Source of the DNA: Omnitrophica WOR_2 bacterium RIFCSPHIGHO2_01_FULL_52_10
Lineage (GTDB): Bacteria; Omnitrophota; Gorgyraeia; Zapsychrales; Zapsychraceae
DNA: 5,627 bases
Reading direction: 5' to 3'
Assembly: GCA_001805565.1 (NCBI GenBank)
Contig: MHGM01000088.1
Span: forward strand, 1 to 5,627
Part shown: piece by piece, positions 1 to 5,186 of the stretch
Position numbering within the stretch: position 1 is the stretch's first letter
How the letters are laid out: each line of letters starts with the position of its first letter
Notes under the pieces: model-generated
Told to the model about the DNA's origin: nothing
Database searches by the model: none
What the model saw: only the letters and a program-made list of their open reading frames with translations
Translations under genes and position numbers: made by a program

Positions 1-720
1 GGCCAGCCGCCGCGAGATCTCGCCGAACTGGGTGGCCAGCCCCGTGCGCACGACGACGCCCAGGGCGGTACCGCTCACGACACTCGATCCCATAAACGCG
101 ATATTCGTCAAATCCACCGGCGAATGGCTTTTGGGCTGAAGAGACCCCGCGGTTTTCTCGACCGGCAACGATTCACCAGTGAGGGAAGCCTGGTTGACAA
201 AAAGGTCTTTGGCCTGGATGATCCGCAGATCCGCCGGGATCATGTCGCCGGCAAACAGGTCCACAACATCACCGGGGACGATCTCGCGGATGGGAATCTC
301 GTGAGTTTTTCCGTTTCGATAGACGGTCGCGGTCGCGCGCACCATCTCGCTTAACTTCTCGGCCTCCTTGCCCGCGCGGTATTCCTGGATAAAAGAGAAC
401 AGAACGCTCAAAACCGCCATGGCCATGACCAAAATGGCGCTGATTTTCTCCCCGAAAAATAATGAAAACCCGGCAATGATCAGAAGGACAACGACCAGCG
501 GATTGACGAACTTGGACAAGATTTGAAAAACGACGGTCCTTTTCTTTTTGCGGGCAGGTTCATTGGGACCATATTCTTCCAGCCGCTTTTTGGCCTCCGG
601 CTGGAGCAGCCCCTTTGGCGAGGTCTTAAGCTTCTCAAACAAGAAGCCTCCTGAACTACCAACAAAGTCCACGTCGAAGATCTGCGATTTGAATTTATTG
701 TTGAAAAGCGTTTTCATCAT
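1..720 (-). CDS. MgtA-like cation-transporting P-type ATPase, N-terminal 240 residues (partial, runs off left edge)
   Basis: Integral membrane ATP-driven cation pump. The reading frame starts at ATG 720-718 (a second ATG follows directly) and is open to base 1. An in-frame TAG at 741-739 limits the start, and AGGG at 733-730 is a plausible ribosome binding site. Visible parts are a cation-ATPase N-terminal domain (residues about 25-72), membrane helices at about 73-90 and 93-112, then the actuator domain with IVPGDVV (147-153), GDMIPAD (158-164) and the dephosphorylation loop LTGES (180-184). The wording around LTGES (FVNQASLTGESLPVEK) and FMGSSVVSGTA (209-219) is most like the MgtA/MgtB Mg2+-importing branch (P3B) rather than heavy-metal P1B pumps, and there is no N-terminal CXXC domain. 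The phosphorylation DKTGT motif and transport-site helices lie outside the window, so Mg2+ is an inference and a Ca2+-type P2 pump remains possible. It is separated from the feo operon by a terminator, so it is a separate unit. Confidence 0.88.
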   Translation of the reverse strand, partial: MMKTLFNNKFKSQIFDVDFVGSSGGFLFEKLKTSPKGLLQPEAKKRLEEYGPNEPARKKKRTVVFQILSKFVNPLVVVLLIIAGFSLFFGEKISAILVMAMAVLSVLFSFIQEYRAGKEAEKLSEMVRATATVYRNGKTHEIPIREIVPGDVVDLFAGDMIPADLRIIQAKDLFVNQASLTGESLPVEKTAGSLQPKSHSPVDLTNIAFMGSSVVSGTALGVVVRTGLATQFGEISRRLA

Positions 721-751
721 TTCCGACAACCCTGTTATCTAATAAGTCCTT

Positions 752-779
752 AAAATATCACATTTCCGAGAGAAGTAAA
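752..779 (-). promoter_or_regulatory. Candidate extended -10 sigma70 promoter for the P-type ATPase gene
   Basis: On the minus strand a -35-like TTTACT (779-774) and a -10-like TATTTT (757-752) are 16 bp apart. The -10 box is preceded by TGA (760-758), which gives an extended -10 (TGnTATTTT). Each hexamer matches consensus at four of six positions. It lies between the upstream operon's terminator and the ATPase start, leaving a leader of roughly 25 nt. The placement is good but the boxes are degenerate. Confidence 0.45.
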
Positions 780-793
780 ACAATAAACTCCTG

Positions 794-838
794 AAAAAAG
801 GAAGACCCCGCTGCTGTCTTTTAACAGCGACGGGGTCT
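794..838 (-). terminator. Rho-independent terminator ending the feo/adaptor operon
   Basis: An inverted repeat pairs AGACCCCG (803-810) with CGGGGTCT (831-838) and continues inward through GCTGT/ACAGC after a wobble and one mismatch, with a short loop. On the minus strand the stem is followed at once by TCC and six T residues (799-794), the standard intrinsic terminator layout. It lies about 20 bp after the small YHS-like gene and before the ATPase promoter, so it marks the operon end. Confidence 0.9.
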
Positions 839-860
839 CGTAAAACCGGAAGTTTTTTAT

Positions 861-1076
861 TTAGCTTCCATTTGCCTGGGTGGCGGCCACTTCATCTTCG
901 GCGATCTTGGAAAATTTTTCCGGGTCTTTGGAAAAATCTTTTTTGCACATATTGCCCACTTCAACCGCCGCCGGTTGTCCGGCCTGTTCCGTGGCCGCGG
1001 GCTGGGCATAAACAACTGTCCCTCCTGCGCCAGGCAAGGCAACGGCGACTATAACTGCGATACTCTTGGTATTCAT
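861..1076 (-). CDS. Small exported protein, apparent YHS-domain remnant (71 aa)
   Basis: Residues 1-24 form a likely Sec signal peptide: MNTK, a hydrophobic core, and a VYA/Q cleavage site near residue 24. A short Ala/Gln/Pro-rich linker follows, then the segment VEVGN-MCKKDFSKDPEKFSKIAEDE (written here in two parts, residues 38-42 and 43-62). From my knowledge of the YHS family (COG3350-like), exported members usually read VGN, then CPVxGE, then about 30 residues ending in a CC-x-MC turn, then KDFxKDPEKY. Here VGN is joined directly to MCKKDF, so the CPVxGE half and most Cys ligands are absent and only Cys44 remains. An in-frame stop (TGA) just upstream fixes ATG 1076-1074 as the first possible start. 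The SD (GAGGAGG) is strong but very close. The gene follows the adaptor by 35 bp and precedes the operon terminator, so it is probably co-transcribed. A role in periplasmic metal handling is inferred only, and the protein may be non-functional. Confidence 0.65.
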   Translation of the reverse strand: MNTKSIAVIVAVALPGAGGTVVYAQPAATEQAGQPAAVEVGNMCKKDFSKDPEKFSKIAEDEVAATQANGS

Positions 1077-1091
1077 GCCTCCTCACGAGGC
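1077..1091 (-). promoter_or_regulatory. Ribosome binding site of the YHS-like gene inside a small hairpin
   Basis: Immediately before ATG 1076, GCCTC (1091-1087) can pair with GAGGC (1081-1077) around a five-base GTGAG loop. The 3' arm contains the GAGG of the Shine-Dalgarno sequence, which also sits unusually close to the ATG. The stem is only 5 bp, so it may modestly lower initiation or make it depend on ribosomes arriving from the adaptor stop 35 bp upstream. Confidence 0.35.
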
Positions 1092-1111
1092 CTTCGGGGA
1101 GAGGCCAATAG

Positions 1112-2260
1112 TCAAGGAAGCTTACCGGTTGCCGTCATACCGGGAAACGCCGCCTGTAAACGGCTCTCGGCATCGACCAGAAAATTGCCGCCCACAACGA
1201 CCATTTCACCTTCGGTCAGCCCTTCCCTGACCTCCACCATCCCGTTGGACTCCATGCCGGTTTTGGTTTCCACCGGCTCGAAGTGGCTGGGATCGCGCTG
1301 GACAAAAACGATCTGCCGCAGACCGGTATTCATCACGGCGGCGCGCGGCACCATCAAAACATCATTGAGCTCAACGGGCATCAACACATCGGCGTACATG
1401 TTCACTTTCAAATACTCTTTGCCCCCGGGCAACCCGATGCGCACGATGACCGTACGGGTTCGCGGGTCCACCTCGTCGCCGACACTGCGCACGATACCCT
1501 CAAACGACTCGCGGTATGCCGGGATATCCACAACGGCCTTCTGTCCGACATCAACGTATCCCAAATCTTCCTCAAGGATCCTGGCATGGATCCACAAGGG
1601 CTGCCACTTCTGGCCCAACAGGATCTCCGGCCGGATCTCCGCCAACTCATATTTGATCAACCTCAATTGCTCAAGCTGCGCATCCTGAAACCCCCTGTGC
1701 CGCAATTCGTATTCGGCTTTCAGGAGCCGCTCCCGGGCCTTGCGGAAACCCTCGCCGGGCGCCCGGCCCGAGAACTCCCCCCAATCGTCGGGGAATTCAT
1801 CCTTGACCGCCCGGGAGCGGCGGAACAAGGCATACTTGCGCCAGACCCCGATATACTCCAGCTGCGCCTTGTAAAGGTCCATATCATTCGTCACGTAGCC
1901 GTAAGTCCGGATCGTTTTGACAAACGGCCTTTTAACGACCTTGACCAGCCCAACACCAATCAATTGCTGTTGAGAATGATCAAGATAGACGGCCGCGTGG
2001 CCGCCGGAAGCGGACTTTGCTGTCCCGTCCGCCAGAATATACGCCTGTGACGTTTCTTTTTTAACCAGCTTCATCCCGCAGACGGGACAATCCCCCGGAC
2101 GGCCGCTGGTATAACCGGGATGCATCGGGCAATAATAAATATGACGGCCATGGCCCGCTCCTTGCGGGGCAAGCCCATTCTCGCGCCATGCCATCATGCC
2201 CCCGGCCGCGGCCAAAATGCAGACAACGACAATCATGAATTTCCATGTTTTGGTATTCAT
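1112..2260 (-). CDS. CusB-like RND efflux periplasmic adaptor with N-terminal heavy-metal-binding domain (382 aa)
   Basis: Membrane-fusion (adaptor) protein expected to bridge an inner-membrane pump and an outer-membrane channel. Residues about 8-24 are a signal anchor. Residues 42-67 form a heavy-metal-binding domain of the YYCPMHP...CPVCGM type, with Cys44, Met46, His47, Cys58, Cys61 and Met63. After a beta segment (91-122) comes an alpha-helical hairpin (about 128-208), a beta-barrel domain beginning PLWIHARILEEDLG (221-234), and the membrane-proximal domain (VPRAAVMNTG at 304-313, then VREGLTEGE and GNFLVDAESRL). The lipoyl-like half-motifs that normally flank the hairpin are not evident. 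The frame stays open upstream for 72 codons into feoB, but I place the start at ATG 2260-2258. The signal anchor begins there, and the upstream extension lies entirely within the feoB coding region and lacks family similarity. The A of ATG is the last base of the feoB TGA (TGATG), implying translational coupling. No pump or channel gene is in the window. The metal could be Cu, Ag, Zn, Co or Fe. Confidence 0.88.
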   Translation of the reverse strand: MNTKTWKFMIVVVCILAAAGGMMAWRENGLAPQGAGHGRHIYYCPMHPGYTSGRPGDCPVCGMKLVKKETSQAYILADGTAKSASGGHAAVYLDHSQQQLIGVGLVKVVKRPFVKTIRTYGYVTNDMDLYKAQLEYIGVWRKYALFRRSRAVKDEFPDDWGEFSGRAPGEGFRKARERLLKAEYELRHRGFQDAQLEQLRLIKYELAEIRPEILLGQKWQPLWIHARILEEDLGYVDVGQKAVVDIPAYRESFEGIVRSVGDEVDPRTRTVIVRIGLPGGKEYLKVNMYADVLMPVELNDVLMVPRAAVMNTGLRQIVFVQRDPSHFEPVETKTGMESNGMVEVREGLTEGEMVVVGGNFLVDAESRLQAAFPGMTATGKLP

Positions 2261-4380
2261 CAAGAGAACCCCATCACCCGCCCGAGCTGGTAAACCGCCA
2301 GCGAGGCCAGATAGGCGAGGATGGCCATGTAGACGAACTGGAACAGCGGCCATTGCCAGGAATTGGTCTCGCGCCAAACGACCGCCACGGTACTGACGCA
2401 CTGCAGGGCAAAGACATAAAATACCATCAAGCTCAAACATACCAGCGGCGTGAATAACGGCCGCCCGTCGGGCCAATGCGCGGCCTGAAAGGCCTCACGT
2501 AAACTATTTTCCTTGGCTTCATCACCGAGATTAAAGACGATGCTCATCGTGGAGACGAACACCTCGCGCGCGGCAAAGGAACCGATCAATCCGATGCCGA
2601 TGCGCCAGTCATATCCGAGCGGTTTAATGACCGGCTCAAGCGCCGTACCCATCTGCCCGGCAAAACTGGCCTTAAGCGCGTCGCTGCCCGGCAACCCTTC
2701 ATGGCGCGGATAACTCATCAGCACCCATAAAATGACCGACAGCGCCAGGATAATGGTCCCCGCGCGCCTTAAGAACAAACGGCTGCGCTCCCACATATGG
2801 ATCACGACCGCGTGCCACGACGGCCAGCGGTATGGCGGCAATTCCATGATAAAGACCGGTTTTTGCGACCGCAACAACGTTTTCTTGAACAGCCACGCCA
2901 TCAGGCACGCGCCCACGATCCCCGTGACGTACATCGCCAGCATGATGCCCGCCTTCTGCATGCCCGTCGCCGCCGGCATCAAGACCGCGATCATAATGGT
3001 ATAAACGGGCAGCCGCGCCGAACAGCTCATCAATGGCGCGACCAGGATCGTGACCAGCCGGTCTTTGGGACTTTCGATGGTTCTCGCCGACATAATTCCG
3101 GGGATCGCGCAGGCGAACGAACTCAACAGAGGGATAAAAGATTTCCCGTGCAACCCCACTTTGCTCATCACGCGGTCCATGATAAACGCGGTGCGGACCA
3201 TATAACCGGTGTCCTGCAACAAGCTGATAAAAAAGAAAAGGATCAATATCTGCGGCAAAAAGATCACCACCCCGCCCACGCCGGCGATGATCCCATCGAC
3301 CATAAGATTACGTAATTGACCCGCGGGCAAAACCCGCGTGACCCAATCGCCCATTTTGGTAAAACCCGCGTCGATCCAGTCCATCGGATAGGTGGCGATG
3401 GTAAAGATCATATAAAACATCAGCGCCATAATGCCGAAGAAAAATACCCACCCCCACAATTGATGCGTCACGACCGCGTCGATCCGTTCGGTTAAGTCCT
3501 CTCTGGGCTGTTTATTTTTATCATGGACACATTGCCTGACGACCGATTTGATCCAGTCGTAGCGCGCCTCAATGGCCGCGGTGCGGGCCCGCAATCCTTT
3601 CAACCGCAGGCGGTCCTGGATCACGCTGATCTGGCGGATGAGTTCTTCTTTATAGAACCACCGGGCGGGACCGGTTTTCTTCTCTTCGTTCTTGAGTTTG
3701 GCACCCAAAGACAGCAGGATGAGCGCTTCCGCGAAGGCCGCGTGGCGGTCCATCTTCTCATGCTGGACCAAAAGGCGTACCAGCTGCTCGACCTCTTCTT
3801 CCAGATCCGGCGCCATGCGCCATCCGCGCTGATACGAAACCGTGACGCCTTCGGCAATGAGCTGCTTTAATTCCTCGATGCCTTTGTTCTGGCTGGCCAC
3901 CGTCGGAACAACCGGCATGCCCAAGACCTTTGATAACCGCACGACATCGATCTCCCGGCCCTGACGTTCAACCTCGTCCATCATATTGAGCGCGATGATC
4001 ATCGGCAAACCCAGATCCTGCAACTGACTGACCAGGTACAAATTCCGTTCGAGGTTCCCCGCGTCGATGACACAGATAACCAAATCCGGTTTGGACGTAT
4101 CCGACAGGCGGCCCATCAAAACATTGCGGGCCAGCTGTTCATCGGGAGAACGTACCGCCAGGCTGTACATGCCGGGCAAGTCAATGACATTGACCACCCG
4201 GTCATTGGCCAGCATCAGCGTCCCAGTTTTACGCTCGACGGTGACGCCGGGATAATTGCCGACTTTTTGGCGTAATTTGGTAAAGGCGTTAAAAAGCGTC
4301 GTCTTGCCGGAATTGGGGTTGCCGGTTAAGATAACGGTCCTGATAAGGGTCTGGGGAGATGATGAGATATCGGCAGGCAT
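2260..4380 (-). CDS. feoB: FeoB ferrous iron transporter (706 aa)
   Basis: Inner-membrane Fe(II) uptake protein with a cytosolic GTPase domain. G motifs are G1 GNPNSGKT (20-27), switch-I Thr in GVTVE (45-49), G3 DLPG (67-70), G4 NMMD (132-135) and a G5-like VASQNKG (161-167). A helical regulatory domain (about 190-290) leads to the membrane part starting near residue 306. Two gate repeats are visible: TGYMVRTAFIMDRVM with SFACAIPGIMSARTIE (421-436) and MSCSARLPVY (451-460) in the first, SFAAREVFVSTMS (601-613) and FALQCVSTVAVV (657-668) in the second. Cys424, Cys453 and Cys661 match Cys positions often conserved in the family. Length is normal for FeoB without a C-terminal extension. The start ATG 4380-4378 is 9 bp after the feoA stop, with an SD (TAGGA) that overlaps that stop. 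The stop overlaps the adaptor's start codon by one base. The gene looks intact. Confidence 0.97.
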   Translation of the reverse strand: MPADISSSPQTLIRTVILTGNPNSGKTTLFNAFTKLRQKVGNYPGVTVERKTGTLMLANDRVVNVIDLPGMYSLAVRSPDEQLARNVLMGRLSDTSKPDLVICVIDAGNLERNLYLVSQLQDLGLPMIIALNMMDEVERQGREIDVVRLSKVLGMPVVPTVASQNKGIEELKQLIAEGVTVSYQRGWRMAPDLEEEVEQLVRLLVQHEKMDRHAAFAEALILLSLGAKLKNEEKKTGPARWFYKEELIRQISVIQDRLRLKGLRARTAAIEARYDWIKSVVRQCVHDKNKQPREDLTERIDAVVTHQLWGWVFFFGIMALMFYMIFTIATYPMDWIDAGFTKMGDWVTRVLPAGQLRNLMVDGIIAGVGGVVIFLPQILILFFFISLLQDTGYMVRTAFIMDRVMSKVGLHGKSFIPLLSSFACAIPGIMSARTIESPKDRLVTILVAPLMSCSARLPVYTIMIAVLMPAATGMQKAGIMLAMYVTGIVGACLMAWLFKKTLLRSQKPVFIMELPPYRWPSWHAVVIHMWERSRLFLRRAGTIILALSVILWVLMSYPRHEGLPGSDALKASFAGQMGTALEPVIKPLGYDWRIGIGLIGSFAAREVFVSTMSIVFNLGDEAKENSLREAFQAAHWPDGRPLFTPLVCLSLMVFYVFALQCVSTVAVVWRETNSWQWPLFQFVYMAILAYLASLAVYQLGRVMGFS

Positions 4381-4389
4381 ACCAGCGTC

Positions 4390-4638
4390 CTAAGGGATGA
4401 CCTCGACCTGGATCAACTCGGCCTCTTCCTTGCGTAATGATAAATGGTAGCCGCGGATCTTGATCTCGATGGGGTCGCCCAAGGGCGCGTAGCGGACCAC
4501 TTCCACATGCTCGCCGGGCGTGACACCCATTTCTTCAATGCGCTCGCAGTCGTCGCTTTCCACAACAAAATCGCGGATACGGCCCTTCTGGCCAATCGAC
4601 ATTTTACTCAACGAAACCGTTTTATAATTTTCCGGCAT
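4390..4638 (-). CDS. feoA: FeoA, SH3-like cytosolic partner of FeoB (82 aa)
   Basis: Small cytosolic protein needed for Fe(II) uptake by FeoB. The sequence shows the family pattern: an N-terminal strand around LSKMSIGQKGRI (10-21), ERIEEMGVTPGEHVEVV (32-48), APLGDPIEIKIRGYHLSLR (51-69) and a closing AELIQVE. Length is typical (75-90 aa). Start ATG 4638-4636 has a clear SD (GGAGG) six bases upstream. It is followed by feoB after 9 bp and preceded by the Cys-rich gene and a palindromic block, so it belongs to the same operon. Confidence 0.95.
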   Translation of the reverse strand: MPENYKTVSLSKMSIGQKGRIRDFVVESDDCERIEEMGVTPGEHVEVVRYAPLGDPIEIKIRGYHLSLRKEEAELIQVEVIP

Positions 4639-4686
4639 GCGCGGCCTCCGGATGGATACACAACAATGTTTGAAGCATCATCTACT

Positions 4687-4761
4687 CCCGTCATTTTCCT
4701 CATTTCCCTTTTTATAGAGAAATGAGGAGGCTCGCCAGCCAAATTTCTAAGAAATTTGGCT
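4687..4761. repeat. Palindromic intergenic repeat, copy 1 (two hairpins between the Cys-rich gene and feoA)
   Basis: The block begins with CCCGTCATT (4687-4695), then a hairpin pairing TCCTCATTTC (4697-4706) with GAAATGAGGA (4719-4728), then a perfect 11-bp stem AGCCAAATTTC (4737-4747) / GAAATTTGGCT (4751-4761) with a three-base loop. The order of parts (CCCGTCATT, hairpin, hairpin with an AAATTTC/GAAATTT core) is repeated in the block starting at 4893, so the two look like diverged copies of one element. The second stem contains the stop codon of the Cys-rich gene (4762-4760). No long T-run follows either stem, so these are not standard terminators, but they could affect mRNA stability or processing between the two genes. 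Confidence 0.6.
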
Positions 4762-4885
4762 AGGCGGCTTTCCCGCAGCTGGAACAATGTCCCTTGCCCT
4801 TACCGCGCAAAGACTTGAATCCCTGCCAGGCAAGATACCCGACGCTTAATCCCACAATAAGCCAGACAATCACGTTTTGAAACAT
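4760..4885 (-). CDS. FeoB-associated Cys-rich membrane protein (41 aa)
   Basis: A very short gene recognised by form and position. Residues 4-21 are one membrane helix (NVIVWLIVGLSVGYLAWQ), followed by a basic stretch (KSLRGKGKG) and a short Cys tail HCSSCG (33-38). This is the layout of the FeoB-associated Cys-rich family (PF12669-like), usually 40-60 aa and encoded next to feoA/feoB, as here. Its molecular role is not firmly established; it is thought to assist Fe(II) uptake at the membrane. The chosen ATG is 4885-4883. An in-frame ATG at 4900-4898 would add MTGYS, but that ATG lies inside the CCCGTCATT repeat motif (as AATGACGGG) and the family normally starts right before the helix. A clear SD is lacking for either start. 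The stop TAG lies in the stem of repeat copy 1. Confidence 0.8.
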   Translation of the reverse strand: MFQNVIVWLIVGLSVGYLAWQGFKSLRGKGKGHCSSCGKAA

Positions 4886-4892
4886 AGAGTAA

Positions 4893-4988
4893 CCCGTCAT
4901 TCTCTGTTACCCCGACTCACCCTGAGAAATCGCCCTGCGATTTCCAGGGTAAAGTCCCGGAAATTTCTTAAAGAGAAATTTCTCGGGA
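4893..4988. repeat. Palindromic intergenic repeat, copy 2 (in the feo leader)
   Basis: CCCGTCATT (4893-4901) is followed by two strong hairpins. The first pairs ACCCTG (4919-4924) with CAGGGT (4945-4950) and, after one bulged A, GAAATCGC (4926-4933) with GCGATTTC (4937-4944). The second pairs TCCCGG (4955-4960) with the CGGGA side (4982-4988, one bulged T) and AAATTTCT (4961-4968) with AGAAATTT (4974-4981). The order of parts and the AAATTTCT/AGAAATTT core match the block at 4687-4761. It lies wholly in the transcribed leader upstream of the Cys-rich gene. Confidence 0.65.
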
Positions 4989-4996
4989 TAAAATAT

Positions 4997-5058
4997 GGCA
5001 AAATTCTCCCGGATTTTCTTGGCTTTCACGTGTGTGAAAAATCCGGGACAATTTCGCC
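4997..5058. repeat. Long imperfect inverted repeat in the feo operon leader
   Basis: The left arm from GGC (4997-4999) through CTCCCGGATTTT pairs with the right arm AAAATCCGGGA through GCC ending at 5058. That gives about 21 bp with only two mismatches. A nested TTTCAC/GTGAAA hairpin around GTGT sits at the tip. On the minus strand the RNA hairpin is followed by ATATTTTAT, which is U-rich but not a clean terminator tract. ACCCCGAC (4909-4916) and GTCGGGGT (5065-5072) are also exact reverse complements that enclose this hairpin and both hairpins of repeat copy 2, so the whole 4909-5072 stretch could fold as a three-armed structure. It does not match any riboswitch class I recognise. Confidence 0.6.
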
Positions 5059-5136
5059 ACATTCGTCGGGGTCATCCACCGAAATTCTATAAGAAGGCGG
5101 ATGAAATAAGTCTTCCTGTGACGTATTTAACACTCT

Positions 5137-5164
5137 AAAATAACAAATGTCCGCTATTTGTCAA
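5137..5164 (-). promoter_or_regulatory. Sigma70-type promoter for the feo operon
   Basis: On the minus strand a perfect -35 TTGACA (5164-5159) is followed after 16 bp by a -10-like TATTTT (5142-5137). It lies just after the L,D-transpeptidase stop codon, in an AT-rich stretch, and faces the Cys-rich/feoA/feoB genes. The predicted start near 5130 would give a leader of about 245 nt before the first coding ATG, containing all the palindromes described separately. Confidence 0.65.
5143..5161. promoter_or_regulatory. Operator-like dyad between the -35 and -10 boxes
   Basis: ACAAAT (5143-5148) and ATTTGT (5156-5161) are exact inverted repeats separated by seven bases. They fill the spacer of the feo promoter and overlap the end of the -35 box. 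A dimeric repressor bound here would block RNA polymerase, as expected for an iron- or metal-responsive regulator. The sequence does not match the Fur consensus, and I cannot assign it to a DtxR-, MntR- or MarR-type protein. Confidence 0.4.
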
Positions 5165-5176
5165 TAACTATTATTC
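5162..5176. promoter_or_regulatory. Weak Fur-box-like dyad abutting the -35 box
   Basis: AATAA (5163-5167) and TTATT (5171-5175) form a short AT-rich dyad around CTA. Compared by eye with the 7-1-7 Fur motif (TGATAATNATTATCA), the 15 bases on the minus strand match at 9 of 14 scored positions. It overlaps the upstream edge of the -35. AT-rich dyads arise easily by chance, so the main support is its position in front of a Fe(II) uptake operon. Confidence 0.25.
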
Positions 5177-5186
5177 GTCTGGGGGC

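Noticed and set aside
124..742. Plus-strand and alternative-frame short ORFs over the P-type ATPase region
   Set aside because: The minus-strand frame 720-1 encodes an unmistakable P-type ATPase N-terminus; the others are shadows.
975..2050. Two long plus-strand open frames (975-1688 and 1283-2050) opposite the adaptor
   Set aside because: They are complementary shadows of a well-recognised gene in GC-rich DNA, with no family similarity and no sensible ribosome site.
2261..2476. N-terminal extension of the adaptor frame by 72 codons (open frame from 2476)
   Set aside because: It lies entirely inside the feoB coding region, reads as an Arg/Ala-rich shadow, and the real protein begins with a signal anchor at 2260 next to the feoB stop.
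2797..3315. Plus-strand open frame of 172 codons opposite feoB
   Set aside because: The Arg/His/Asp-rich composition is typical of an antisense frame of a membrane protein gene; feoB on the other strand is certain.
4697..4761. Terminator between the Cys-rich gene and feoA
   Set aside because: The hairpins are clear but no T-tract follows them on the minus strand; processing or stability elements, or a repeat, fit better.
4687..5072. CRISPR array
   Set aside because: Only two diverged palindromic blocks are present, with no uniform direct repeats or regular spacers.
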